NCBI RefSeq assembly: GCF_009363075.1
Contig: NZ_CP045293.1
Coordinates: forward strand, 3,720,001 to 3,784,000
Source: Paenibacillus guangzhouensis
Lineage (GTDB): Bacteria > Bacillota > Bacilli > Paenibacillales > Paenibacillaceae
Direction: 5' to 3'
DNA length: 64,000 nt
Under the pieces are notes generated by a model that searched no databases, was not told where the DNA came from, and saw only the letters and a program-made list of their open reading frames with translations. This document shows, piece by piece, positions 52,739-63,741 of this stretch (the stretch's first letter is position 1; every line of letters begins with the position of its first letter). Made by a program: the position numbers and the translations under genes.

Positions 52739-53950
52739 TTATAGTACAATAAGGTCTCGAGACAACTTATTCAGTCTCTCGCACCCATTGTCGGTCACAA
52801 GCACCATATCCTCAATCATGATCGAGCCTACGCCGTGACCATAATAGGGCGTCTCCAAGCAAATCACCATACCCGGGCGAAAAATGGCTTCTTCCGAAGG
52901 TCCAATAAAAGGAGCTTCCTCTGCCGCGAGGCTTAATCCCGCGCTATGTCCTAAATGGCCCCGGTTATAGTTCGGAAGCCCCGATTCTCGGATGAGCGCC
53001 ATCACTTCATGAAAAGCGCTGCTCATCGGTCGCCCAGGTTCAATCCATTGTAGGAGACGATCGTGCCCCACCCGCAATGCATCATATACGCGCTTCACAT
53101 GATCGGAAGGAGAACCAAGCACAAACGTACGCGCGATGTCCGAACCATATCCGGCCACATCGACACCGACATCAAATTTAATGATGTCTCCCGGCTCCGA
53201 CGGCCGAGTATCAAAGCGATGCGCTGGTGCGAAATCAGCTCCGACTGAAATCATATGAAAGCGGGCATTCGAGCCATCTTCATACTTCATCAATGCCATT
53301 CTGAAGTCATTTACGATTTCAGAGGCAGAACTGCCCACGCGAATGCGATGGACCGCTTCCGTCATGCCTGATTCGGCATAAGCGCAGGCTTTGCGCAGCT
53401 GCTCGATTTCCCACGTCGTTTTTATTGCGCGCAGCTCTATAAACATACGACTTGCTTCCATGAGCTGAGCCGAACGGACCGCGTTCTGCAAAGCTAAGGC
53501 GGATGAATATCGCATGGCGCCTAATTCGACGGCAATCTTGCCGTCTGATACGCCATGTTCGTCAAGCACCTGCTGGAGCAATCCGAACATCTCATCCGCC
53601 TGGGGAGAAACGGGGCGTTTTCCCTGGAACGATTCACTCGTCATTCCATACGGATCGTCGATATCGACCCAGGTGGGATAAGTTCTGATCTCACATGGCA
53701 AATCTTTCGCTACGCCAGCTGCCTCAAAATCATTGACGATCAATATCGTCTTATGGTTTGGATTCCGAAACATGACAGCCAGTGCAACTTCATTCATACG
53801 CAGCGTATACATGAACGTGCTCGGATGCCCGGACAAATAATAGAAATTTTCGCAGGTTGACGCAACGATCGCATCAATCTGTTCCTTTTCCATGAGCGCT
53901 CTTGCCCGTTCTGCTATATTGTTAAGGTGTTCTGGATCGATACGAACCAC
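52739..53950 (-). CDS. M24-family metallopeptidase (Xaa-Pro peptidase-like)
   Basis: 403 aa from a GTG at 53950 with GAGGGAG eight nt upstream (MVRIDPEHLNNIAERARALM). N-terminal creatinase-like domain, then the pita-bread fold. Candidate dinuclear metal ligands are the two Asp in IIKFDVGVDVAGYGSDIART, His in GHLGHSAGL, Glu in ICLETPYYGHG and Glu in SIMIEDMVLV, so all five expected ligands are present. Cytoplasmic. Last gene of an operon with a TetR regulator and an amino-acid importer, which suggests it processes an imported peptide or modified amino acid. Related M24 enzymes include prolidases and the ectoine hydrolase DoeA. Confidence 0.9.
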   Translation of the reverse strand: MVRIDPEHLNNIAERARALMEKEQIDAIVASTCENFYYLSGHPSTFMYTLRMNEVALAVMFRNPNHKTILIVNDFEAAGVAKDLPCEIRTYPTWVDIDDPYGMTSESFQGKRPVSPQADEMFGLLQQVLDEHGVSDGKIAVELGAMRYSSALALQNAVRSAQLMEASRMFIELRAIKTTWEIEQLRKACAYAESGMTEAVHRIRVGSSASEIVNDFRMALMKYEDGSNARFHMISVGADFAPAHRFDTRPSEPGDIIKFDVGVDVAGYGSDIARTFVLGSPSDHVKRVYDALRVGHDRLLQWIEPGRPMSSAFHEVMALIRESGLPNYNRGHLGHSAGLSLAAEEAPFIGPSEEAIFRPGMVICLETPYYGHGVGSIMIEDMVLVTDNGCERLNKLSRDLIVL

Positions 53951-53991
53951 GACTTCAACTCCCTCTATGTTGAACAAGACTTGTCTTGCGA

Positions 53992-54744
53992 TTAGTCCGG
54001 TTGATGCGCCATCTGTCGCAAAAATTTACGTGCCCGTTCAGTTTTCGGCTGGTCAAAAAATTGCTCCGGCTTCCCTTCCTCCTGAATGACCCCGTCACTC
54101 ATAAAAATAATCCGATTTGCGATGTCGCGAGCAAATTTCATTTCATGTGTAACGACAATCATGGTCATCCCCTCGTAGGCCAACTGCTTCATCACGGCTA
54201 AGACCTCACCGGTTAATTCCGGATCCAAAGCGGATGTCGGCTCGTCAAACAACATAATCTGCGGGTTCATCGCAAGCGAACGTGCGATGGCTACCCGCTG
54301 CTGCTGTCCGCCGGAAAGCCGGGAAGGAAATTCGTTTTTCTTCTCGGCCAACCCCACTTTTGCAAGTAAGGCTTCACCCAATTCATTCGCTTGCTGCTTG
54401 GGCATGTTTTTCACGGTGATCGGGGCCATCGTGACATTTTCCAGCACCGTCATGTGTGGAAACAAATTAAAAGATTGAAAAACCATACCAGTTAACGCGC
54501 GAATATCCTTCATGGCTTGTTTTTTTTCTTTCGCGTTCATCGCGGCATCCCATTGTGCGCCGCCTACCTGGATCGTCCCTACTGTAGGTTCCTCCAATCC
54601 ATTGATGCAACGCAGCAGCGTGCTCTTGCCGGATCCGCTCGGTCCCAGCAGAACGACGATCTCTTGGGAGCGGACATGAAGGTTAATATTTTGTAATACG
54701 GTCAAATTGTCAAATTGTTTGCTGAGACTTGTTGCTTCAATCAT
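53992..54744 (-). CDS. Polar amino-acid ABC importer ATP-binding protein (GlnQ-like)
   Basis: 250 aa from [20 protein letters not shown]; a GTG two codons earlier is an alternative start. Walker [10 protein letters not shown], signature [15 protein letters not shown], Walker [20 protein letters not shown], with the long PAAT-family sequence [20 protein letters not shown]. Powers the permease encoded 14 bp upstream. It precedes the M24 peptidase by 41 bp. Confidence 0.94.
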   Translation of the reverse strand: MIEATSLSKQFDNLTVLQNINLHVRSQEIVVLLGPSGSGKSTLLRCINGLEEPTVGTIQVGGAQWDAAMNAKEKKQAMKDIRALTGMVFQSFNLFPHMTVLENVTMAPITVKNMPKQQANELGEALLAKVGLAEKKNEFPSRLSGGQQQRVAIARSLAMNPQIMLFDEPTSALDPELTGEVLAVMKQLAYEGMTMIVVTHEMKFARDIANRIIFMSDGVIQEEGKPEQFFDQPKTERARKFLRQMAHQPD

Positions 54745-54758
54745 ACGCACACACGTCC

Positions 54759-55403
54759 TTAATAAGCTTTGGATAATTTGGTTTCGATGCGGTTAAGGAT
54801 GTTGGAGAACAGCAGACTCATCACCCAATACATCAGAGCAATCGCAATATAAAACGGCATGGCCGTATAATATTGCGCTATGAGCAGTTGAGCAGATCGC
54901 AGCAGTTCCGTTACCGTAACGATAGAAACGAGCGAAGTCTCTTTCAGCATTCCGATAAACGTGTTGCCCATAGGCGGAATGGCCGCTCTGGCTGCCTGTG
55001 GAAGAACAACCTTGACCATGGTTTGCCACGGCGATAGCCCGAGGGATACCGCCGCTTCCATCTGTCCCTTATGTACAGAGAGGATTGCGCCACGGAATGT
55101 CTCCGCTAAATAAGCACCAATGTTGATGCTTAGCGAAATGTAGGCTGCTGTGAACGGCCCAAGTGTAATCCCGAAATCAGGTAAACCATAGTAGACGATA
55201 AAGATTTGAACAAGAATCGGCGTTCCACGAATAATGGATACATAGCCCTTTGCCAGCGTGCGGATCAGCCAATTTCCTTTTAGACGAGCGATCGCTGTAA
55301 TCAATCCAATGATTAATCCGAAGCACATGGAGACGATCGTAATCAGCATCGTATAATATGCACCGGTTAACAGGAAATTAAAGTTTTTAAAGACGAGTTC
55401 CAT
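54759..55403 (-). CDS. Polar amino-acid ABC importer permease
   Basis: 214 aa with an AGGAGG site. HisM/GlnP-family permease: five membrane segments, [20 protein letters not shown] and the EAA loop [20 protein letters not shown] followed by [20 protein letters not shown]. As the only permease gene, it probably works as a homodimer. Confidence 0.93.
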   Translation of the reverse strand: MELVFKNFNFLLTGAYYTMLITIVSMCFGLIIGLITAIARLKGNWLIRTLAKGYVSIIRGTPILVQIFIVYYGLPDFGITLGPFTAAYISLSINIGAYLAETFRGAILSVHKGQMEAAVSLGLSPWQTMVKVVLPQAARAAIPPMGNTFIGMLKETSLVSIVTVTELLRSAQLLIAQYYTAMPFYIAIALMYWVMSLLFSNILNRIETKLSKAY

Positions 55404-55430
55404 GCATAAAGCCTCCTGTTGCGCACCACG

Positions 55431-56264
55431 TTAAATGTTCGGTTCAACATCAAACCACTTTTTGAAGATGTTCTTGAACGTTCCGTCTTTTTTCATGTCT
55501 TCCAATGCTGTATTGATCGCAGACACGAGTTCCTGATTACCTTTGCGAACAGCGATACCGGCAACATCTTCCTTGATCGGCTCGCCTACGGCTTTCACTT
55601 GAAGTTTGTTTTTTTGCAGGATGGGTTGGATCGCAAATGTATTGTTGATGGTGGCATCAATTCTTCCCGTGTTCAAATCCATTAAAGACGTAATCACATC
55701 GTTGTACGTTGCAATTTCAAATTGTCCGACTTTGGGAATTGCAACTTCACGCAAATATTTTTCATCGTTGGTACCAAGTCCAACGCCAACTTTTTTACCT
55801 TTGAAATCTTCCAGTGAATGGATGGTGGTATTGTCGTTTTTAACGATCACGTTAACGGCGTTCTTAATATAGGGCTCGGAAAAATCCATTGTTTGTTTAC
55901 GGTCTTCCGTAATCGTGACTTGACTGACTAATGCGTCGTACTTATCCTTTTGTAGTCCTGCAATCAGACCGGAGAATTCGCCTGTAATAAATTCCACCTG
56001 CACGCCTAAGCGTTTACCAACTTCTTTCGCCACATCGGCATCAAATCCATCCACTTCATTTTTATCATTCATAAAGTTGTATGGTGCGTAGGTTCCCATT
56101 AAACCTATCCGGATTTTTCCTGATGACTTGATCTTTTCCAATAAGTTAGCTGGTGCGGCCGTTTCGGTTTTATCCGTTGACTTAGCTCCGCATCCGACTA
56201 AAGCCAATGCCACGATAAGTAATAGAGATATTGCTTTGAAAGCAGGTTTTCCTTTTAACAACAT
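55431..56264 (-). CDS. Polar amino-acid-binding lipoprotein (SBP family 3)
   Basis: 277 aa with AAAGGAGA upstream. Lipobox LVGC with Cys25, then SGKIRIGLMGTYAPYNFMND, GFDADVAKEVGKRLGVQVEF and WDGLIAGLQ-like FSGLIAGLQKDKYDALVSQV, the signature blocks of family 3 binding proteins. Binds an amino acid, amino-acid derivative or small peptide outside the membrane. Located 31 bp after tetR and 27 bp before the permease. Confidence 0.94.
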   Translation of the reverse strand: MLLKGKPAFKAISLLLIVALALVGCGAKSTDKTETAAPANLLEKIKSSGKIRIGLMGTYAPYNFMNDKNEVDGFDADVAKEVGKRLGVQVEFITGEFSGLIAGLQKDKYDALVSQVTITEDRKQTMDFSEPYIKNAVNVIVKNDNTTIHSLEDFKGKKVGVGLGTNDEKYLREVAIPKVGQFEIATYNDVITSLMDLNTGRIDATINNTFAIQPILQKNKLQVKAVGEPIKEDVAGIAVRKGNQELVSAINTALEDMKKDGTFKNIFKKWFDVEPNI

Positions 56265-56295
56265 GGTTGATACATCTCCTTTATTCCTCTATGTT

Positions 56296-56934
56296 TTAGA
56301 ATGTTCCGAGTAATCCGCCAAATTCGAATTTTGCCGTCTCAGCGGCAATCCTCGCGGGCGTATATACGGATTGAAAATCGACATCATGCATCGGCCCGAA
56401 CAGCCATTTGGTGAGCACACCCGTAATTAAAGAGACAAGGATGTTGACGCGAAGAGACAAGTCCGCCGTGTCCGGAAGCATCCCTAACTCTAAAGCCCGC
56501 TTAACATTTTTATTAAAAGCTTCCTCGAATGCAATCCAAGTCTGCGATACGGCTTCCCGCACCGGTGGGTCAGCACCTTGACCTTTGATCAGTAAAAATG
56601 CCATGAGGTAGCGGTTCTGATCAGCGAATTCGAACAAATCTGTTAACAATCGCGTGGACGACTCCAGCATGTCAGTTACAGTCCCCGCATGATTACGATA
56701 TCCTTGTTCGATGACTTTGATTAAATTTTGTTTACCATCTTCGATCAGTTGAATGGCAAGCTGTTCTTTACTCTCGAAATACCAGTAGAACGTACCCTGT
56801 GATACCCCGGATGATTTGACCACATCGGATACCTTCGTATTGTGGTACCCTTTGCGCGCAAATAGCTCGAGGGCCGCATGACTCAGTTGCTGCTGCCGAT
56901 CCTGGTCGCGATTTGATATCGTAGGCAATTGCAT
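56296..56934 (-). CDS. TetR-family transcriptional regulator
   Basis: 212 aa. N-terminal helix-turn-helix with LFARKGYHNTKVSDVVKSSG and VSQGTFYWYFESKEQLAIQL. The C-terminal ligand domain (EFADQNRYLMAFLLIKGQG) has no named relative that I can assign. First gene of the operon with the amino-acid importer and the M24 peptidase. The palindrome at 56951-56968, 17 bp before its start, is the likely operator, so it should repress its own operon until ligand binds. Confidence 0.9.
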   Translation of the reverse strand: MQLPTISNRDQDRQQQLSHAALELFARKGYHNTKVSDVVKSSGVSQGTFYWYFESKEQLAIQLIEDGKQNLIKVIEQGYRNHAGTVTDMLESSTRLLTDLFEFADQNRYLMAFLLIKGQGADPPVREAVSQTWIAFEEAFNKNVKRALELGMLPDTADLSLRVNILVSLITGVLTKWLFGPMHDVDFQSVYTPARIAAETAKFEFGGLLGTF

Positions 56935-56950
56935 AACCTCTTCTCTCTAT

Positions 56951-57016
56951 TAACTGACTCGTCAGTTAGTTAATTCCGATGGGATTACTATACTTTAATA
57001 CAAATCCTATTGTCAA
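56951..57016 (-). promoter_or_regulatory. Promoter and TetR-type operator of the amino-acid importer operon
   Basis: On the minus strand a perfect TTGACA (57016-57011), an 18-bp spacer and TATAGT (56992-56987) form a strong promoter. Downstream TAACTGAC, a 2-nt gap and GTCAGTTA (56951-56968) form a perfect 8-bp palindrome about 13-30 nt past the expected start of transcription. Confidence 0.75.
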
Positions 57017-57050
57017 GCTTAAAAGAGAATGATTTAACGCCAATCAAAAC

Positions 57051-57072
57051 AAAAAAACGGCATCTCTGCCGT
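57051..57072 (-). terminator. Rho-independent terminator of the ABC-2 exporter operon
   Basis: On the minus strand ACGGCA, a 4-nt loop and TGCCGT are followed by TTTTTT. It lies 28 bp past the stop at 57100. Confidence 0.85.
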
Positions 57073-57099
57073 CGTTTTGTACTAATTTGCTATATATCG

Positions 57100-57837
57100 T
57101 TAGGCCTCGTTGCCATTCATTTTCTTCTTGAACGCGTAAACCGCAATGACGATGATGACAGCCGCGTAACCGAAGACCCACCATAAGTGCGGTAAGATCG
57201 ATGCATAGTCTCCAGACATGGCCGCTCTGCTTGCCTCTACAGCATGAGCAAAGGGAAGAACATAAGCAATCCCTTTAAACCAGCCGCCAATCAGATTTAG
57301 ATCAAACCAAATGCCGCTAAGCCATGCGCTAAAATTGGTCAATAGCGCTCCGCAAACGCCCCCGACCTGCTTGTCATTTAATACACTTCCAGCAAGCAAT
57401 CCGATTGCGATAAATAGAATAGCCGTAGGAATAAGGGAAAGAATAGAGAGTAGAGCATTGAAACTGACCGGTAACCCTAGGAAGATTGCGGCAAGAAAAC
57501 AGATTACAATTTGGATCATCGCCATAGGCACAAGCGGTAAGGTATATCCCACGATGTAATCAGGGGCTGTAAGCGGAGCCGTGAACAACCGCGTCAGAAA
57601 TGAACTACTTCTATCCTTGGCGATCAGCATACCGGAAAATAGTGAAACGAAAGAAAGACCAAACATCGCGACGCCCGGAACAAGTTTATGAATGACAAAT
57701 ATATCGGCCGGAATATTTGCTTGTAATGCCGTTAGCAGGAATAAGATGATCAACGGGAAGCCTATGCCAAAGGCTAAGTTCAGAGGATCTCGAACAATCT
57801 CTTTCCGATTTCGTGCAGCCAATGCGATGGTTTTCAT
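57100..57837 (-). CDS. ABC-2 type export permease
   Basis: 245 aa, six membrane segments, with the opening RNRKEIVRDPLNLAFGIGFP and the central FSGMLIAKDRSSSFLTRLFT of ABC-2 permeases. The sequence LPFAHAVEASRAAMSGDY near the end matches the conserved pre-terminal block. Starts with an ATGA overlap with the ATPase gene. Exports an unknown compound, possibly a drug or lipid. Confidence 0.9.
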   Translation of the reverse strand: MKTIALAARNRKEIVRDPLNLAFGIGFPLIILFLLTALQANIPADIFVIHKLVPGVAMFGLSFVSLFSGMLIAKDRSSSFLTRLFTAPLTAPDYIVGYTLPLVPMAMIQIVICFLAAIFLGLPVSFNALLSILSLIPTAILFIAIGLLAGSVLNDKQVGGVCGALLTNFSAWLSGIWFDLNLIGGWFKGIAYVLPFAHAVEASRAAMSGDYASILPHLWWVFGYAAVIIVIAVYAFKKKMNGNEA

Positions 57838-58568
57838 TGTTCTGCTCCCTCCTTGACAACGAGTGAGACAAAGGCTTCTTCCAGCGTTCTTGCATTGCTC
57901 TTTGCCATCAATTCGGCCGCCGATCCAACCGCTTTTAATTTTCCTTCCGCCATAATTCCAATTCGATCGGACAGCGCTTCAGCTTCCTCCATATAATGCG
58001 TCGTCAGAATAATGGTTTTTTTGCCCTTTAATTTCTCAATGGCCGTCCAGAGATCACGTCTTGAGAGGACATCCAGTCCCAATGTAGGTTCATCCAGAAA
58101 CAGGATTTCCGGGTTCGAGATGAGGGCCATGGCAATACTGAGCCGCCTTTGCGTTCCGCCAGATAACGTTTTTGCTTTATCCCCGGCTACATCCATAAGG
58201 TTAAACGTCATAAGCATTTCTTCCACTTTTTTCTCTACTGTTTTCTTATTGAACCCGTAAATTCGGGCAATGAATTCAAGATTCTCCCTTACCGATAAAT
58301 TGCGGGCGACGGCAGTCTCCTGCGGCGAAACATTGATTTTTTCTTTTACTGCATAAGCATTGGATACGATGCTGTCGCCGAGCAGTGCGGCATCGCCGGC
58401 AGTAGGCTTGCTCAAGCACGTCAACATTTTGATCGTTGTCGTTTTGCCTGCGCCGTTGACTCCGAGCAGAGTAAAAAGCTCACCTTGTTCGATCGAAAGG
58501 TTCAGTGCGTTCAGAACGGTTTTATCTTTGAATTTTTTCGTTAAATTAGTCGTTTGAATTGCAATCAC
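57834..58568 (-). CDS. ABC exporter ATP-binding protein
   Basis: 244 aa. Walker A GVNGAGKTT, signature LSGGTQRRLSIAMAL, Walker B ILFLDEPTLGLDVLSRRDLW. CcmA/DrrA-type motor for the ABC-2 permease that follows. Its start overlaps the stop of the XRE-AbrB regulator gene by 4 bp (ATGA), so all three genes are translationally coupled. Confidence 0.92.
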   Translation of the reverse strand: MIAIQTTNLTKKFKDKTVLNALNLSIEQGELFTLLGVNGAGKTTTIKMLTCLSKPTAGDAALLGDSIVSNAYAVKEKINVSPQETAVARNLSVRENLEFIARIYGFNKKTVEKKVEEMLMTFNLMDVAGDKAKTLSGGTQRRLSIAMALISNPEILFLDEPTLGLDVLSRRDLWTAIEKLKGKKTIILTTHYMEEAEALSDRIGIMAEGKLKAVGSAAELMAKSNARTLEEAFVSLVVKEGAEQ

Positions 58569-59002
58569 TCGTCTTCCTCCTCGTATCGCTGTGCATGGAA
58601 TACATCTTGCGCAAACTGTAGAAAGTCCTCGTTTCTGACAATGGCAAGTCCACGAGCCTCATCACCAAGGAGAAGCAGGCTGTCACCGGGCCGAATGTTG
58701 AATACTTCCCTGGCTTTTTTGGGAATGACGATCTGCCCCCGTTCTCCCACCTTAACCAATCCAAACATATGCTTTCCTTTGGGCCGGATGCCCACCTTTT
58801 CCTCGCTTTCGGCATGATGAACCAGGTCGTCCAACACGACACCATATAAATTGGCCAAAGCAATACAATTATTAATATCCGGAACGGTCTCCCCATTCTC
58901 CCATTTCGCGACAGCTTGCCTCGAAACGCCAATCTTCTCAGCAATTTCTTCTTGCGTCAATCTGTTTGCTTTACGCAATTGTTTCAAATTCATACTAATC
59001 AT
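58565..59002 (-). CDS. XRE helix-turn-helix / AbrB-like fusion regulator
   Basis: 145 aa from MISMNLKQLRKANRLTQEEI, with AAAGGTG upstream. N-terminal XRE domain (LTQEEIAEKIGVSRQAVAKW, then ENGETVPDINNCIALANLYG) and a C-terminal swapped-hairpin AbrB/MazE-type domain from about 80 (LVKVGERGQIVIPKKAREVF, NIRPGDSLLLLGDEARGLAI). Both parts can bind DNA; the second usually dimerises as well. First gene of an operon with an ABC exporter, so it probably controls that operon. A TATAAT -10 box lies at about 59027-59032. Confidence 0.9.
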   Translation of the reverse strand: MISMNLKQLRKANRLTQEEIAEKIGVSRQAVAKWENGETVPDINNCIALANLYGVVLDDLVHHAESEEKVGIRPKGKHMFGLVKVGERGQIVIPKKAREVFNIRPGDSLLLLGDEARGLAIVRNEDFLQFAQDVFHAQRYEEEDE

Positions 59003-59098
59003 GTTTTTCACACCTTTCATCATTAATTATAATGCGGTCTCAGGTTAATTCTACCAATTGGAGATAACATCTCTTGTTCTATTCCGTTTACATTAAAA

Positions 59099-59123
59099 AA
59101 CGCAACCCTCTCTAGGTTGCGTT
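59099..59123 (-). terminator. Rho-independent terminator of the third kinase/regulator operon
   Basis: On the minus strand AACGCAACC and GGTTGCGTT form a 9-bp stem with a 7-nt loop, followed by TTTTAATG. It lies 48 bp past the stop at 59171. Confidence 0.85.
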
Positions 59124-59170
59124 GTGTTTACATATGGTGGAGCCTAAGCACTGGGTTAAGAATGGCCCTC

Positions 59171-59959
59171 CTATCCATAACCGAACGGATGTTTCTTGTA
59201 CTCCAAGGGGCTTGAGCCGACTCTATTTTTGAACACACGACTAAAATAATACTGACTCTTATACCCTACCTTCACGGCCAGATCCCCGATCTTGATATTC
59301 GGCATGACGTCATCCAGAATCTCCTTCGCCTTCGATATCCGAAGCTCGGTCACATAGTCAAGGAATGAAGCACCGATTTCTTGCTTCATCCGCTTGCTAA
59401 GATAGGTTTGGTTGATATGAAATAGCGCTGCTACACGAGCAATAGACAGCTCCGGATCCTGATAATGACTGTCAATATACTCGGTCACTTTTTGGATAAG
59501 CACGGTTCCATCCCCTGTAAACCCGGTAATCTCCCGCTCCTTATCCACCCTGCTTTCATGCGAATGCAAAGGATATTTCGCCTGAAGATGCTCATCGATC
59601 CGATGAAGCAGCTTGTTCAGATCACTCTTCGGCACAGGTTTCAATACATAATCGAATGCTTGCAGTTGCACGGCTTGACGCGCATATTCAAAGTTATCGT
59701 AGCCGCTGATGATGACAACCAGAACCGACGGGCAGCGTTCACGCAATATATTCATCAGATCGAGCCCATTCATATTCGGCATGTTGATGTCGACAAGACA
59801 TACATGTGGCGGAGCTTCCTCCACCATATGCAATGCTTCGTTTGCACTTTTCGCTTCTCCTGCGACCTCAAAAAGATATGGACTCTCCTCAATATATTGT
59901 CGCAAGCCTTTGCGAATGATCGTTTCATCATCGACGATGACAATCTTCCACATCTTCAT
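59171..59959 (-). CDS. Compact YesN-type response regulator with AraC domain
   Basis: 262 aa, start MKMWKIVIVDDETIIRKGLR (or the ATG two codons later). Receiver with phospho-acceptor Asp57 in VCLVDINMPNMNG and Lys in YVLKPVPKSD, then only about 35 residues of linker before the AraC helices (IARVAALFHINQTYLSKRMK and IGDLAVKVGYKSQYYFSRVF). It lacks the long middle region of the other two YesN-type regulators here. Its start overlaps the kinase gene by 32 bp. No transporter is attached, so its target is not evident. Confidence 0.92.
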   Translation of the reverse strand: MKMWKIVIVDDETIIRKGLRQYIEESPYLFEVAGEAKSANEALHMVEEAPPHVCLVDINMPNMNGLDLMNILRERCPSVLVVIISGYDNFEYARQAVQLQAFDYVLKPVPKSDLNKLLHRIDEHLQAKYPLHSHESRVDKEREITGFTGDGTVLIQKVTEYIDSHYQDPELSIARVAALFHINQTYLSKRMKQEIGASFLDYVTELRISKAKEILDDVMPNIKIGDLAVKVGYKSQYYFSRVFKNRVGSSPLEYKKHPFGYG

Positions 59960-61562
59960 TCCACTCCCCTTCCAAAGGTATTCGAATGACCATAACGGTC
60001 ATGCCAGCTTCGCTCTTCACTGCAAGGCCGTATGGCGCTCCGTATGCTAGTCGAATGCGATGGTTTACACTGTATAACCCAAAGCCAGCGGCAGAACGAT
60101 CGTATCGATCATCAAGAAGGGCTTGATTCATCTGTTCAAGCTTCTCTTCCGGAATCATAACCCCATTATTTTCAACCTGAATGACCAAATCATCGACCTG
60201 TTTATAAGCTGTAATCGAAATTTTGCACTTTTGATCCCCAAGTGGCTTAATCCCGTGATAAATCGCATTTTCCACCAACGGCTGCAGCATGAAGCGAACG
60301 ACTTGGCACTGCGCAAGCTTTTCATCATATCGAAGCTCGTAGTCCAGAATCTCCTCATACCGCACGCCTTGAATATGAAGATAACTCTCGACATGGTACA
60401 ACTCCTGATCAAGCGGAATATAGGGGCTGCCTGTGCCAAGCCCTAATCTGAAATACGCGCTAAGCGCCTCCACCATCTCCACCACATTGTCTGCTCCATG
60501 TTCCGTTGCCATCCACTGGATCGTATCCAATGTGTTGTACAGAAAGTGCGGTTTGATCTGCTCATGAATCAATCTGAGTTCCATCTCCTTTCGATCCTGC
60601 TCCACAGCGTACAATTGAACAAGCATGTCATTGAAGCTTCGTCCAAGATCGCCGATCTCATCCGAACGCGTAACAACTGCTCGTATGGTTTGATTGCCGT
60701 TCTGCACAGTTTCCATTACCCGGCGAAGCGACTGAATTGGACGAATAATGGAAGAAGCAAGCAGCATCAGCAGGACGATAAGCACACTACCGATAAGCAC
60801 ACCTACCAGCAATGCCGTCCGCTGGGTCTTGATCACCGCTAGCGAGAGACTTGAATTTGGTACTTCGAGTACAAGCTTCCAGCCTTCCACATTTTGAATC
60901 GGAGCCTCAAATATACTCATGTTCTTCTTATCTGCTGCATCCCCCGCTCCATCTCCTTCACCCAGCTCTCTACAATCGACGATAAGCTGGCCTGACTGGT
61001 CATATAGCATGACATCTTGAGCAATCTCCTTCATCTTCTTGACGGAGACGGCTGCGGCAATATAAGCTACCTCATCATTCACCGATGGATTCACGCGATA
61101 GAGAATGACGACGATTTCGGCTGCATTCGCTTGGGATACGATCGGATTGCTCACCACATATTTGGATTCTGAATTCAGCAGTCTTCTATAGTAGGGTCGG
61201 TTTAGTATCGAAAAAGGCTTGTCCCTTGAAGACCATGAATTCCCTCGAATGTCCACCACACGTATGGATTCGTACTCTTCTGACTTCTTTGCCTCGAACT
61301 TATTGATCTCTTGCAGCAATTCCTCTCGTGTCCACTGATGGTCCGAAGCTAGAGAAGCAAGCATGTCGATCTCACCGATGCGCTGATTAAACCAATAATC
61401 GATCTGATCGCTGCGTGCAGTAACCACTTGCTGCGTTAAGTTCTTATTCAAAGGGACAACCGTATGGTTCATCTCCAGATATATCGTTACAAGCAAAGCA
61501 ACGAACAGCAGCAAGAAGCAGCCTCCTGCGATCAACGTAATTTTTAAGTGAATTGATTTCAT
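59928..61562 (-). CDS. YesM-type membrane sensor histidine kinase
   Basis: 544 aa. Membrane segments at about 8-28 and 250-272 flank an extracellular dCache-like domain (RVVDIRGNSWSSRDKPFSIL, RPYYRRLLNSESKYVVSNPI). Then HAMP, His_kinase with LIHEQIKPHFLYNTLDTIQW and HATPase (RFMLQPLVENAIYHGIKPLG, GFGLYSVNHRIRLAYG). The RPYYRRLLNSES block resembles dCache domains that bind amino acids or small metabolites. Partner of the regulator encoded next. Confidence 0.92.
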   Translation of the reverse strand: MKSIHLKITLIAGGCFLLLFVALLVTIYLEMNHTVVPLNKNLTQQVVTARSDQIDYWFNQRIGEIDMLASLASDHQWTREELLQEINKFEAKKSEEYESIRVVDIRGNSWSSRDKPFSILNRPYYRRLLNSESKYVVSNPIVSQANAAEIVVILYRVNPSVNDEVAYIAAAVSVKKMKEIAQDVMLYDQSGQLIVDCRELGEGDGAGDAADKKNMSIFEAPIQNVEGWKLVLEVPNSSLSLAVIKTQRTALLVGVLIGSVLIVLLMLLASSIIRPIQSLRRVMETVQNGNQTIRAVVTRSDEIGDLGRSFNDMLVQLYAVEQDRKEMELRLIHEQIKPHFLYNTLDTIQWMATEHGADNVVEMVEALSAYFRLGLGTGSPYIPLDQELYHVESYLHIQGVRYEEILDYELRYDEKLAQCQVVRFMLQPLVENAIYHGIKPLGDQKCKISITAYKQVDDLVIQVENNGVMIPEEKLEQMNQALLDDRYDRSAAGFGLYSVNHRIRLAYGAPYGLAVKSEAGMTVMVIRIPLEGEWNEDVEDCHRR

Positions 61563-61674
61563 TGCAATCCTAGCCTTTCACTGTTCTATTATCGATTTAC
61601 TACATACCCGAAAAAGACAAAAAAACGCTAATCTGTGCAAATACATAATGCTGTACTAAATCTATAATAGGTCT

Positions 61675-61719
61675 TGTGCATATTTTCACATGAAACATCA
61701 TTCATGTCTAGGATATAGA
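61675..61719 (+). promoter_or_regulatory. CRP/FNR-type site and -10 box upstream of the fumarate-reductase-like gene
   Basis: TGTGCATATTTTCACA (61675-61690) matches the CRP/FNR palindrome TGTGA-N6-TCACA at nine of ten positions. A TATAGA -10 box follows at 61714-61719. If transcription begins near 61724-61726 the site is centred at about -41.5 to -43.5, the class II activation position used by Fnr in Bacillus. Confidence 0.55.
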
Positions 61720-61774
61720 TGAAGGATTTGCCTAACAAATCTTTCTCTGCCTAGTGTATGTAACCAATTCATAA

Positions 61775-63583
<1,809 letters not shown>

Positions 63584-63670
63584 TCTTAGTAGGTTAGTCG
63601 TAAAAACGTACAATAGTTTGTAGAGTGCAGTTTGACTGGTAGCTTACAAGCTTCCCTCTACGACATAGCC

Positions 63671-63706
63671 AACCGCCCTGTCAGCAACATTACGAACAGG
63701 GCGGTT
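63671..63706. terminator. Bidirectional Rho-independent terminator
   Basis: AACCGCCCTGT and ACAGGGCGGTT form a perfect 11-bp stem with a 14-nt loop, followed by TTATTTATT. It lies between the converging genes ending at 63583 and 63742. Confidence 0.85.
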
Positions 63707-63741
63707 TATTTATTCGTGTCACGGTTATTCCCTACTGTGAA

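Noticed and set aside
52739-56264. Ectoine uptake and degradation operon
   Set aside because: The M24 enzyme and importer fit, but no DoeB-type deacetylase or other ectoine gene is present and a single permease is encoded; kept only as a hypothesis.
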